Origin: Pararhodonellum marinum
GTDB lineage: Bacteria > Bacteroidota > Bacteroidia > Cytophagales > Cyclobacteriaceae
DNA length: 64,000 bases
Assembly: GCF_015354735.1 (NCBI RefSeq)
Contig: NZ_JACEFJ010000001.1
Coordinates: 186,001-250,000, forward strand
Direction: 5' to 3'
A program made the translations under genes and the position numbers. The notes below the pieces were generated by a model, which made no database searches, was not told the origin of the DNA, and saw only the letters and a program-made list of their open reading frames with translations. Shown piece by piece: positions 1 through 7,128 of this stretch. How positions within the stretch are numbered: position 1 is the stretch's first letter; every line of letters begins with the position of its first letter.

Positions 1-475
1 TCCTACTCTAAAAAACAAACCCCCATCCGGTTTTTGATACCGATACCCGATTCTTACAGGAAGTATTGCTGCTAAATGATTGGGACCTTTTGTTTGAACC
101 AAAACGCCTGATTCAAAAGATGAATTTATTTCGGCTTGCAAAAATGGGGTTATACCAAGACCAAGCTCAAGGTGATGCCTGCTTTTTCCCAGTATGGCGG
201 AAATTTCCAGAGGCAAAGCAGGATTCCAAATCGTGGAGCCCGCTAACGGATCTGCCCAAAGTGAAAGTAACACTTCCTATCAACTTTAATGCTTTCTTTT
301 GATGAAATAAATAACCATAGTTGAAAGCATATTGACCTGCATTTCCTCCTATTTCAAGATAAACCGTATTCCTTGCTTTGAACATTTGAGGCCCATCCTG
401 TGCAGAAATCCGAAATGGGAATGCAACCAGAACAAGCACAAAGACGATAAGGATTGAATTTGGATAGACTGTCAT
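1..475 (-). pseudogene. frameshifted outer-membrane beta-barrel protein, 3' end beyond window
   Basis: The minus-strand reading starts at 475 with a signal peptide ending near ISAQDG, then a first strand pair (TVYLEIGGNAGQYAFNYGY). The open frame runs off-register after about position 253 and stops near 167. In the next frame the expected continuation is present from about 258 to 1: PLAGSTIWNPALPLEISAIL, HHLELGLGITPF, then GYRYQKPDGGLFFRVG at the window edge. The same blocks occur in the same order in the intact proteins at 35069-35647 and 35709-36203 (VYVELGG..YSFNYD, HYFEIGGGATFV, LGYRLEPRDGGF). One extra base near the TTTGGG stretch at about 250-257 would explain the shift. Either a real pseudogene or an assembly indel; the protein would be a small secreted barrel of unknown role. 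Confidence 0.75.
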
Positions 476-539
476 GGCTTTTTTGTTATTTCCTTCCTAT
501 TAGAAATTTTAGTTTCATAACTAAATATAAGACATAAAA

Positions 540-578
540 TTAGGATTTCAGTTTTTTTTTTAATCCTAACCTAAAATA
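540..578 (+). promoter_or_regulatory. leader hairpin upstream of the NVEALA-like gene
   Basis: TTAGGATT pairs with AATCCTAA across a loop containing a run of T. It lies 8-10 nt before the start codon region of the small exported peptide gene, so it would be in the 5' leader. A role in translation or mRNA stability is only inference. Confidence 0.3.
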
Positions 579-585
579 TTAAATC

Positions 586-798
586 ATGAAAAAAACTATT
601 AAAATTAGCTTATTCTTAATGTTGGCTTTATTTCTTTTAGTGGGAATTGGCATGTTTTCAAAGGAAAATTCCAATGCAGCATTGGCATCTTCTTCGAGTC
701 TGTGCGAATGGTATGATAGTCCGGGAAGCCCTGCAGATGGATGTAAAGTGTTGGTATTTGAAACACCTTGTTTATGTGAATCAGAAGAACAGAATTAA
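586..798 (+). CDS. NVEALA-like small exported cysteine-containing peptide
   Basis: A 70-residue protein. Residues 1-30 form a signal peptide/membrane segment (KKTIKISLFLMLALFLLV). The mature part begins around SNAALASS, which resembles the NVEALA signature of a Bacteroidetes small-peptide family, and carries three cysteines (LCEW, DGCK) plus a terminal CLC pair. In this family the small gene is typically found next to a beta-propeller lipoprotein gene, and here a DUF4221-type lipoprotein follows at 873. The function of the family is not established; extracellular signalling or peptide export has been suggested by context only. The NVEALA match is weak at the motif level, so the assignment is by size, signal peptide and neighbour. 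Confidence 0.6.
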   Translation: MKKTIKISLFLMLALFLLVGIGMFSKENSNAALASSSSLCEWYDSPGSPADGCKVLVFETPCLCESEEQN

Positions 799-818
799 GT
801 AAATTTGGTTCAAAATTG

Positions 819-859
819 GGGAAGAGAGATTTTAAACAATTTCTCTTCCTTATTTTTAT
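819..859 (+). terminator. terminator-like hairpin between peptide and lipoprotein genes
   Basis: GGAAGAGAGATT (820-831) pairs with AATTTCTCTTCC (838-849) with one mismatch, followed by a T-rich tail (TTATTTTTAT). It could end the peptide transcript or attenuate read-through into the lipoprotein gene at 873. Confidence 0.45.
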
Positions 860-872
860 CTAAGGAAAAACT

Positions 873-2027
873 ATGAAAAAAAAAATATTATTTGGGCTAT
901 TATTTTTAATGTTTTGTTGTAAAAACCCGGAAAAGGAGAATCATATCAAATTAATCAAAGTCAAAGAAATCGAATTAAATCCCCATGAATTGGTATTTGG
1001 AAATCCTTCTATAGTTCAGTTGATTGAGTCTGATTCAGGCAAGTATTTATTTTTATACAATCATTTGGTGAAAAAATTCCAGTTCCTTGATTTTTCAAAT
1101 GGTGATCTTGTCCGGGAAGTTCCTCTGGATTTTGATGGACCACATGGTGTAGGGGGACTGTCCGGGGGAACATTGACTGGAAAAGATTCAATTTGGATTA
1201 CATTTAGTTCTCCTGCAATAGGATTGATAAATTTTGATGGTAAAGTTCTATTAAAGAAAAAAGTAGAAAACACAACCATTCCAATTACTTTTTTGACAAG
1301 TGATTTACAAAGACCACTCATTCAGAGCAAACATAAGATTTTTGGCCTGCAACCCTACTTTATGAATCACCATGGAATGGATCCAAAAGACATAGAAAAA
1401 CACCAATTGTTATACAGTTATGATTTTATAAAGGATGAAATTGATTGGTATGACGTTTTTTATCCTGATGATTATTGGCGGAATGGAAAAAAGATGAGTG
1501 ACCTTACCTGGACGCAGCGAGGAAATAAACTTTATCTAGCCTCTATATTTGATCATCAAATTCAAGTATTTGATATTTCTTCCCGCAAAGTCATTGAGAC
1601 GAAGGAGGTAAGATCCAGATATATTAGGCGGTTTGATTGTGTAAATGAAATTCCTTCGGGGGTCAACCAGGGTTTGATCAATCGATTGACTTTTGACAAA
1701 TATGCTGTTTTGATTTATGATCCTTTTAGAGATGTTTTCTATCGTTTTTTTCATCCAGGTTTTGAATTGGATGATGAAGAATCTGTAGAAGTACTAAGAA
1801 CCTTAAATTGGTCAAGGCCAACTATGGGCGTAATGATTTTGGACAAAGATTTGAATATTTTGGGAGAACATCTCTTTGAAAAAAATGAGGTATATACCTT
1901 TTCTAATTATTTCATTGGTGAAGATGGACTTTACTTATCCGCAAACAATCATTTTGAAAGAGATTATACTGATGATGTATTCAGGTATGTTTTATTCAAT
2001 TTAGTTGATGATGAGCAGATTAATTAA
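873..2027 (+). CDS. DUF4221-type beta-propeller lipoprotein
   Basis: 384 residues with an N-terminal lipoprotein signal (LLFLMFCC, acylated Cys about residue 15-16) and then a long all-beta region with repeated short hydrophobic strands ending in D/N turns. The block DFDGPHGVGG near residue 90 and the C-terminal MGVMILDKDLNILGEH/GLYLSANN region fit the DUF4221 group of Bacteroidetes lipoproteins, which are predicted six-bladed propellers. It should sit in the periplasm or on the outer membrane. It follows an NVEALA-like peptide gene by 75 bp across a hairpin, and its last codons overlap the start of a second, truncated lipoprotein gene, so the locus probably once had tandem copies. Molecular function unknown. 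Confidence 0.7.
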   Translation: MKKKILFGLLFLMFCCKNPEKENHIKLIKVKEIELNPHELVFGNPSIVQLIESDSGKYLFLYNHLVKKFQFLDFSNGDLVREVPLDFDGPHGVGGLSGGTLTGKDSIWITFSSPAIGLINFDGKVLLKKKVENTTIPITFLTSDLQRPLIQSKHKIFGLQPYFMNHHGMDPKDIEKHQLLYSYDFIKDEIDWYDVFYPDDYWRNGKKMSDLTWTQRGNKLYLASIFDHQIQVFDISSRKVIETKEVRSRYIRRFDCVNEIPSGVNQGLINRLTFDKYAVLIYDPFRDVFYRFFHPGFELDDEESVEVLRTLNWSRPTMGVMILDKDLNILGEHLFEKNEVYTFSNYFIGEDGLYLSANNHFERDYTDDVFRYVLFNLVDDEQIN

Positions 2028-2175
2028 CATCAAGCCTGATCTTCTTTTAAAAATCTTTTTCATTTTCACTATTTCCTCCTGTCAAAATAATTCAAATGAG
2101 AAATACCTTAATGAGAGGATAACTTCTTTTGGGTCCTTGGGAAGGCTTTCCCGTATGGGGCTATCTTCCAGATAA
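2008..2175 (+). pseudogene. 5' stump of a second lipoprotein gene
   Basis: An ATGATG start lies inside the last codons of the preceding gene (out of frame), the arrangement expected for translationally coupled tandem genes. The 55-codon reading gives a lipoprotein signal peptide (KIFFIFTISSC, Cys at residue 25) and a few mature residues (QNNSNEKYLNE), then stops. From about 2120 onward the DNA reads as the downstream end of the minus-strand toxin block. The most economical reading is that the rest of this gene was removed when the neighbouring island arrived. Too short to assign to DUF4221 by itself. Confidence 0.5.
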
Positions 2176-2203
2176 TCCATGAAGCGGGCTGACAAATGTT
2201 CTT

Positions 2204-2392
2204 TCATCGCAGATTTAGCAGCAGTTTTTGCAGTTCTTTTTTGGAGATATTTTCCTTTTTCCACCTACTGTAAATGGCAAGCAGATAGACAAAACTTTCC
2301 ACTATTTTGGTATAGGTGATGACCCTTGCCCCACCAGACTTATCTTTGCCTTTTGAAGAAATGTCCGGCCACATCTTGCAATTGCAGCGCAT
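2204..2392 (-). pseudogene. C-terminal fragment of a RelE/HigB-type toxin
   Basis: The minus-strand reading contains SSKGKDKSGGARVITY and VYLLAIYSRWKKENISKKEL, the typical C-terminal half of RelE/HigB-like mRNA interferases (usual pattern KGKSGGARVI...YLLxIYDKSExExIS). The N-terminal half is absent: the fragment starts 6 nt after the YoeB-type toxin stop, where a full gene of about 100 codons would need another 40-50 codons. It appears to be the tail of a different toxin gene joined downstream of yoeB by recombination. Probably non-functional. Confidence 0.6.
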
Positions 2393-2398
2393 TCTTCG

Positions 2399-2665
2399 TC
2401 AATAGTGGCCCTTGGCAGAATAAATCCGTACGGTTTCATTTTCCATGATTTTGTAAACAAGCCTGTGCTCCTGGCTGATCCTTCTTGACCAGAAGCCTGC
2501 GAGGTTGTGCTTTAGCTGTTCCGGTTTACCGGTGCCTGATGTGGGGTGCTCAGTCAGTTCTTCCAGGAGTTGGAAGAGCTTTTTGAGCAAGGCCTTGTTG
2601 CCGGTTTTTTTGTGGAAATCAATGTCTTTGATTGCCTGTCCGGAGAATTCCAGTTGGTAGGTCAT
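2399..2665 (-). CDS. YoeB-type type II toxin (Txe/YoeB mRNA interferase)
   Basis: 88 residues, the usual YoeB length (about 84-88). The C-terminal half has the family pattern FWSRRISQEHRLVYKI followed by a terminal GHY, where YoeB proteins have a catalytic His-Tyr end. Expected to cleave mRNA at the ribosomal A site when free. It is translationally coupled to the upstream antitoxin (ATGA overlap at 2662-2665). The partner is not a YefM/Phd-like protein but a DUF2683-like protein, a pairing seen in Bacteroidetes. The toxin frame is intact although the nearby Xre gene is frameshifted. Confidence 0.85.
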   Translation of the reverse strand: MTYQLEFSGQAIKDIDFHKKTGNKALLKKLFQLLEELTEHPTSGTGKPEQLKHNLAGFWSRRISQEHRLVYKIMENETVRIYSAKGHY

Positions 2666-2880
2666 TCTATGCCAAGGAAGCTTTTCAGGTCTTTCTTTTC
2701 AATCCCGGTAAAGTTGCCATCTTCAAATTCCTGCTGGCTCTTTTCAATCTTGGCTACAAACTCAGGATCATATGGCTTTTCTTTGACTACTTCAAACTTC
2801 ATTTTAAGCGCTTTGGCAAAAGCCTTGAGGGCGTTTTCCTGCTCCTTGTTTTCGGTATGGATAATTATAGTATTGTTCAT
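2662..2880 (-). CDS. DUF2683-like antitoxin
   Basis: 72 residues from the ATG at 2880; an upstream in-frame ATG at 2922 would run back into the xre tail and is less likely. Block NKEQENALKAFAKALKMKF followed by PYDPEFVAKI matches the DUF2683 family found next to YoeB/RelE toxins in Bacteroidetes. The N-terminus (NTIIIHTENKEQ) is a short strand/helix suitable for dimerisation and DNA binding; the acidic C-terminal part probably wraps the toxin. It overlaps yoeB by 4 nt and follows the broken xre by 10 nt, giving a three-gene minus-strand operon. Confidence 0.75.
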   Translation of the reverse strand: MNNTIIIHTENKEQENALKAFAKALKMKFEVVKEKPYDPEFVAKIEKSQQEFEDGNFTGIEKKDLKSFLGIE

Positions 2881-2890
2881 GTCGTCAAAT

Positions 2891-3228
2891 TTACGAAGCG
2901 TAAGCTTTTTTCGTTTTGGCATCCCTTAGAAAAGCATCCATCAAGGCCATCAAATGGCTCCTGTCTTCCGGTGCAAGTGCTTCAATATCCTGAAGTCTTC
3001 TCTCGGTGAGTTTATCAAAAGTAGGCCGGGCAGTTTCGTCTACAAGGTAATCCACCGTTACGCTGAATGCATCGGCGATTTTCTTTGCCGTCTCTACCGA
3101 GGGTAAGGCTTCGTTGCGTTCATACTTGCCAATAGCCTCTCTTGAAGCTCCAATTTTTTTGGAAATTCTGTTTGCGACCAGCCGTTTTGCTTGCGTAGCT
3201 GCGCTATCCTGTCACCTATTTTAGTCAT
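2891..3228 (-). pseudogene. Xre-family HTH regulator, frameshifted in a homopolymer
   Basis: From the ATG at 3228 the reading is TKIGDRIAQLRKQNGWSQTEF, the start of an HTH_3 domain, then it leaves frame at an A7 run (T7 on the plus strand, 3153-3159). One additional A restores IGASREAIGKYERNEALPS, VETAKKIADAFSVTVDYLVD and a C-terminal tail to the stop at 2891. That is a normal XRE repressor of about 112 residues, which would autoregulate the antitoxin/toxin genes that follow. The shift in a homopolymer may be a sequencing error; if real, control of the toxin pair would depend on the DUF2683-like protein alone. Confidence 0.75.
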
Positions 3229-3246
3229 GATTACACCTTTAAATGG

Positions 3247-3358
3247 ATGATTATGCATTGATAACCCAAAAATACGTTAAAAAGATGCATTAAAAAAGTT
3301 GAAAGTTGTTTTGTGTAAAAGGGTGATTTTATAGATTTATGTCTGATTATACACATTA
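3247..3358 (-). promoter_or_regulatory. candidate operator repeats upstream of the xre/toxin operon
   Basis: Two similar words, TGATTATGCATT (about 3247-3258) and TGATTATACACATT (about 3344-3357), flank an AT-rich stretch just upstream of the xre start. Direct repeats in this position suit an Xre or antitoxin binding site. No protein-binding evidence is available, so this is a suggestion only. Confidence 0.25.
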
Positions 3359-3380
3359 AAAAGATTAAAAGTTTTTTGTT

Positions 3381-3719
3381 ATGGACATCAGGGAGATCAA
3401 ATCCCGGCTTGCGCTATCCTAGGTACTCGACCACTACGGATTAAAACCCGACAAGAACCATCGGCTGCACTGCACCTGGAACGAGGATAAAACGCCCAGC
3501 CTGCGGCTCTACCCCAAGACCAACAGCTGGACCTGCTTCAGCAACAACTGCAGTGCCGGCAGTGGCGACCAGATAGAGTTTTGCGTCAAAATGGAAGGGG
3601 ATAAACACAAAGGCATCCTGGTGGCCAAGTTTATCTCCGAAGAAGACAAGAAGCATTTTACCAGGGTGACGGAGGGTAGCTTGTACAATTATGGCCAATT
3701 TGATTTAACAATAAACTGA
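3381..3719 (+). pseudogene. mobile-element CHC2-type primase, N-terminal piece with in-frame stop
   Basis: The ATG at 3381 reads MDIREIKSRLALS, a TAG at 3420-3422, then VLDHYGLKPDKNHRLHC, DKTPSLRLYPKTNSWTCF and NNCSAGSGDQIEF. This is the CHC2-type zinc-binding primase domain found at the N-terminus of large primase/helicase proteins on Bacteroidetes integrative elements. The reading ends at 3717-3719. The block is richer in G+C than its surroundings, as expected for transferred DNA. Together with the ATPase fragment at 3716-3898 it shows a primase gene that kept its ends but lost the interior. Confidence 0.7.
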
Positions 3720-3733
3720 TCTGTCTGGAAGAC

Positions 3734-4423
3734 TTGGACGGCATGAAGGAAGAAGCCTATCTGGCTTTTAGGGAACTGCAAAGCCGGGGCATGATATCGA
3801 GTAGCACCAGTGGCAAGGATGAGGATGGCAATATCAGGGCTTATGAGAAAGTAGTCTTTGGGCCGATAGCCTCAATGAGCTGCACCACCAAAGGAGAAGG
3901 AGGTTTAGGTTTGGGGATTTTAATGGGAGGTACTGCGAATGTGATTGCAGGTTATGGTGCTGGGGATTTAAGTTCGGGATATGGTGTGGCCCAACATTTT
4001 GTTGGGGGTGGCCTGTCATCGATTACCGGTAGGCAGCTTTATCGGGCAATGGGTACCAAATGGAAATTTAATCCAGGTGCTGATAAGTTGGACGGTTTTT
4101 TTGCTGAAAAGGGATTATCTTCAAGAGCAAGGAAAGCGCTAAGCTATGGAGCTCAAAATGTGGCTGCCAGATTTGCCTATACCGACCGTAAATATTTTAC
4201 CAATGCCGACTTTTTCAACCACATGACAGGATTTGGTGTTGGGGCTACATTAGGATATATGCAATATGAGTTGATGAGTGGGGATATGTTGGAGAAAATT
4301 TCCCCAAAGTTTCGAAGATTAGATGCCTCTCAAATTTTAAGACGAAAATTGGCTTATAGTACAGGATTATATGGAATGGAGTACGCCATGAACTCATCCT
4401 TGATTTATAATAGACAAAATTGA
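3734..4423 (+). pseudogene. chimeric ORF: primase/helicase ATPase fragment fused to tail of an unidentified glycine-rich protein
   Basis: Residues 1-55 (with upstream in-frame LICLED just before the TTG at 3734) match the Walker B region of mobile-element primase/helicases: LEDLDGMKEEAYLAFRELQ, SRGMISSSTSGKD, YEKVVFGPIASM, TTKGE. From about 3890 the protein changes to a glycine-rich stretch (GYGAGDLSSGYGVAQHFVGG) and then a soluble tail with KWKFNPGADKLDGFFAEKGL. That tail resembles ends of large exported polymorphic-type proteins, but I do not recognise the family. The last 12 codons (AMNSSLIYNRQN) are copied downstream at 5183. Whether it is translated is doubtful; the start would be TTG at 3734 or ATG at 3743. 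Confidence 0.55.
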
Positions 4424-5182
4424 AGGGGATATTTCAATTATAAGGCCCATTCGTACTTCTTTAAATCGTTGTTCTATGCAGCATTTTAGATTGAATCAGT
4501 TGTTCCTATTAATTTTAGCTTCTATGATTTTTTCATGTGGAGTCCCCTTGCCAACGGATAGAACAGTGGTATATTCCTCTAAAGATTTGGGGAATTTTAA
4601 AAACAGGGCGATTTTAAAAGAAAAGTACAAAGGGGACACCTTAGTACTCAATAATTTTTTAATTGCAAATACATGGACATCTTCAAGATTTAGAGGCAAT
4701 AAATTAAGAGAAATTCAGGAAGATAGTGTTTTAAACTTAATTTTGAATGGAATGAAAAAAGCAAATATCAACGTAAATACTAATGCCGAAAACACAAACA
4801 TCCTTATTCCCGAAATAATTTTAAGGGAAAAGTATGACTGGACCAAAAGGGTAGAAAACAATGTTTTTGAATTCCTTTCGAAAATGGATAAAATGGAAGG
4901 AACACTAAATGTTATACCCGCAATACTTTATAGAACAATCCATAGTGCGGGAAGTTTTAACGGGCCTGGAGAAATCCTAATCAGATATCATGTGTTTTTT
5001 ACTATTTACATTTTCAATGACAAAATGGAATTGGTTTACAAGTATCAGGCTGGTATAAGAGCCAAATCTGAAAGCATCTGGCACTGGGAAGAGGCCTTGG
5101 CTTTTCCCATAGAGGATCGTGTAACCGAAGCACATTTTGAGGAGATGATCAGGGAGGTGTTGCGGGAATACATTGAATAATT
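4385..5182 (+). repeat. tandem duplication unit, copy 1 (798 bp)
   Basis: Starts at GCCATGAACTCATCC inside the end of the preceding ORF and contains a 90-bp leader plus the lipoprotein gene 4476-5180. The same order recurs from 5183. Leader, signal peptide region and some internal blocks are almost identical between copies while the rest is diverged. Confidence 0.8.
4476..5180 (+). CDS. tandemly duplicated lipoprotein, copy 1
   Basis: 234 residues. The lipoprotein signal (FLLILASMIFSC, Cys about residue 21) is followed by a mature mixed alpha/beta protein with conserved blocks shared with the next gene: GVPLPTDRTVVY, TWTSSRFRGNK, RSFNGPG-like (GSFNGPG), FNDKMELVYK and EALAFPIEDRVTEAHFEEM. 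No named domain recognised. It lies 53 bp after the tail of an exported-type glycine-rich protein and is followed by two paralogs. Tandem lipoproteins behind the end of a large exported protein resemble an array of immunity genes, but that is inference from layout. Confidence 0.75.
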   Translation: MQHFRLNQLFLLILASMIFSCGVPLPTDRTVVYSSKDLGNFKNRAILKEKYKGDTLVLNNFLIANTWTSSRFRGNKLREIQEDSVLNLILNGMKKANINVNTNAENTNILIPEIILREKYDWTKRVENNVFEFLSKMDKMEGTLNVIPAILYRTIHSAGSFNGPGEILIRYHVFFTIYIFNDKMELVYKYQAGIRAKSESIWHWEEALAFPIEDRVTEAHFEEMIREVLREYIE

Positions 5183-5981
5183 GCCATGAACTCATCCTTG
5201 ACATATAATAGACAAAATTGGAGGGGGTATTTTAACTATAAAGCGCATTTTTACTTCTTTAAATCATTGTTCTATGCAGCATTTTAGATTGAATCAGCTG
5301 TTCCTATTAATTTTAGCTTCTATGATTTTTTCATGTGGAGTCCCCTTGCCAACGGATAGAACAGTGGTATATGCCTCGAGGGATGTTGGATATTATAAGT
5401 TTAACCCTGTTAAAAAGGAAAAGTACAGCGGAGATACTTTAATAATCAGCAATTATCTAATTGCCAAAACATGGACATCTTCAAGATTTAGAGGCAATAA
5501 AATGAGAGAAGTTCAGGAAGATAGTATTTTAAACCTGATTGCAAACGGGATGATAAAGGCCAATATCAACTTTAAAATAAACCCTGAAAATAAGAATATT
5601 GTGAGGCCCGAAATCATACTGGAAGACAAGCATAATTGGACGAAACGAATTGAAAATAACATTTTTGAATTTGCCTCTGAGATGGACAAGGAGGAAGGAA
5701 AACATTATATTATTCCGGCCATTCTTTTCAGGCTAATTCATAACGCAAGGAGCTTTAATGGCCCAGGGGCGGTAAATATTGATTATTTTGTGTTTTGTAT
5801 AGTTTTTGTTTTTAATGATAAAATGGAGCTAATTTATAAGGATCAGTCCGGAATAAATGCCAAATCAGAAAGCATCTGGGAATGGGAAGAAGCCCTTGCA
5901 TTTCCCATTGAAGACCGCGTGACCGAAGCACATTTTGAAGAGATGATTAGGGAGGCGCTGCGGGAATACATAAGTGATTGA
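5183..5981 (+). repeat. tandem duplication unit, copy 2
   Basis: Begins with a copy of the last codons of the chimeric ORF (GCCATGAACTCATCC, here without its stop: TGA has become TGG), then the same leader ending TTGTTCTATGCAGCATTTT, then the second lipoprotein gene. Confidence 0.8.
5274..5981 (+). CDS. tandemly duplicated lipoprotein, copy 2
   Basis: 235 residues with the same first 33 residues as copy 1, including the lipobox MIFSC. Internal identity is patchy: TWTSSRFRGNK, NGM-KANIN, NFEF-like and the C-terminal LAFPIEDRVTEAHFEEM are kept, whereas residues about 35-60 and 95-160 differ at many positions. Such alternation of identical and divergent blocks suggests gene conversion or selection for variation. 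Expected location is the periplasmic or outer-membrane face. No function can be assigned from sequence. Confidence 0.75.
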   Translation: MQHFRLNQLFLLILASMIFSCGVPLPTDRTVVYASRDVGYYKFNPVKKEKYSGDTLIISNYLIAKTWTSSRFRGNKMREVQEDSILNLIANGMIKANINFKINPENKNIVRPEIILEDKHNWTKRIENNIFEFASEMDKEEGKHYIIPAILFRLIHNARSFNGPGAVNIDYFVFCIVFVFNDKMELIYKDQSGINAKSESIWEWEEALAFPIEDRVTEAHFEEMIREALREYISD

Positions 5982-6011
5982 ATTTATACAGGAGTAAGCT
6001 AAAGGATTTGT

Positions 6012-6709
6012 ATGCTGATGAGAAACTATCTGTTTTATGTTTTGGTGGTTGTAGTAGGCATCGGTGGATGCAGAACGGCATATACTGATAAGCGGAATGA
6101 GGTGTACAATGCCTGGGAAAGGGATGTTTTTGATAAGTACAAACCTATTACGGAACAAAAATACCAAAACCAAACCCTGTACCTGAAAGATTTGTTGTTG
6201 GTGGATCATCAGGAAAATGGTTTTCAACCTTTTGCCTTCCGTGGTCTGTACACCGAAAGTTTTTTACAAACAGTATATTCCACCTTTGATGGCTTAAATC
6301 TTAGCGTAGAATTGGTTCCTGGTGGGAAGAATATTTTTGATCCATATATTTTTTTTCAATACAGGGGGGGAGTTCCAAAAACATGGAGACTTTCGTAAAG
6401 GAGCATTTTTCCGGTTTGGGGAGCGGTGATGGTTTTGTGGTTTTGCCCTGCATGGAATATTCCATATCACACTCCTATAAAAAAGACATGGATATGAAAT
6501 TGTTTTACTCAGTCTTTTATATGCATTTCTATGTTTATATTTTTGATAGTCAGGGAAATACGGTGTACAAGAACCAAAGAAGTATGCTGACCGAGGATTT
6601 GGGAAAATATAGTGAGGACTTCAAAAGGGCAGAGGCTTGTGATATCTCATCCTTCGCTCCCAAATTGAGCCTCTTGGTGGAAGCCGCCATCAAGGACTTT
6701 TTGGAGTAG
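6012..6709 (+). pseudogene. third paralogous lipoprotein, frameshifted in a G7 run
   Basis: The first frame (6012-6398) gives a lipoprotein signal (VVVVGIGGC), a DK.NEVYN region like the TDRTVVY block of the two upstream genes, and FAFRGLYTESFLQTVYSTFDGL. It then shifts at G7 (about 6364-6370). One more G joins it to the second frame (6383-6709): METFVKEHFSGL, FYVYIFDSQGNTVYKNQ and a C-terminal helix LSLLVEAAIKDFL, matching the order of blocks in copies 1 and 2. It lacks the duplicated leader, so it is an older, diverged copy. Homopolymer location means an assembly error is possible. Confidence 0.7.
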
Positions 6710-6814
6710 GAGGTCAGGAATAAAACTTAATTGAGGAAAACCAAATTGCTTGCCCCCTTGAGGTTGGGAGAGGACATACGCATAATTTAGAGGTAATTTG
6801 CTCTCGGTAGGAAT

Positions 6815-6892
6815 AGTCTACTGACTACACCTGAATGTTTCATTAGACTTTCAACGACAAAATTGTAAAAAGGCCATTTGAAATGGCCAGGT
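6815..6892. repeat. R1 repeat, copy 1
   Basis: Begins AGTCTACTGACTAC and ends GAAATGGCCAGGT. Shares most positions with 7410-7489, including an unbroken core TTGTAAAAAGGCCATTTGAA. The end contains a short palindrome GGCCATTTGAAATGGCC. Confidence 0.7.
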
Positions 6893-7128
6893 GCCCAATT
6901 CCCTGTGAGGTGGCCTGCCGGAAAACCGAGGGGGAACAAGCTCAAAATTGAAAGCAGCTAAACGGTTTAACAGAGTAACAGATAAACTGGAGAACAGATA
7001 AACAGGATATCAGGGAATGGCAAGAAGCCAGAAGCTGAAAGCTCAAAGCAGTCATATCCAAGCCAAAGGCATTAGAAAGTAGAATTTGAAAGCAAAAACC
7101 CCGGCCTTAAAGCAGCTGGTTTTTGGTA

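Noticed and set aside
66-302. 78-codon plus-strand frame at the window start
   Set aside because: Antisense to the frameshifted barrel gene and without family features.
2082-2264. 60-codon minus-strand frame overlapping the RelE tail
   Set aside because: Reading overlaps the toxin tail in another frame and lacks family features; likely a shadow.
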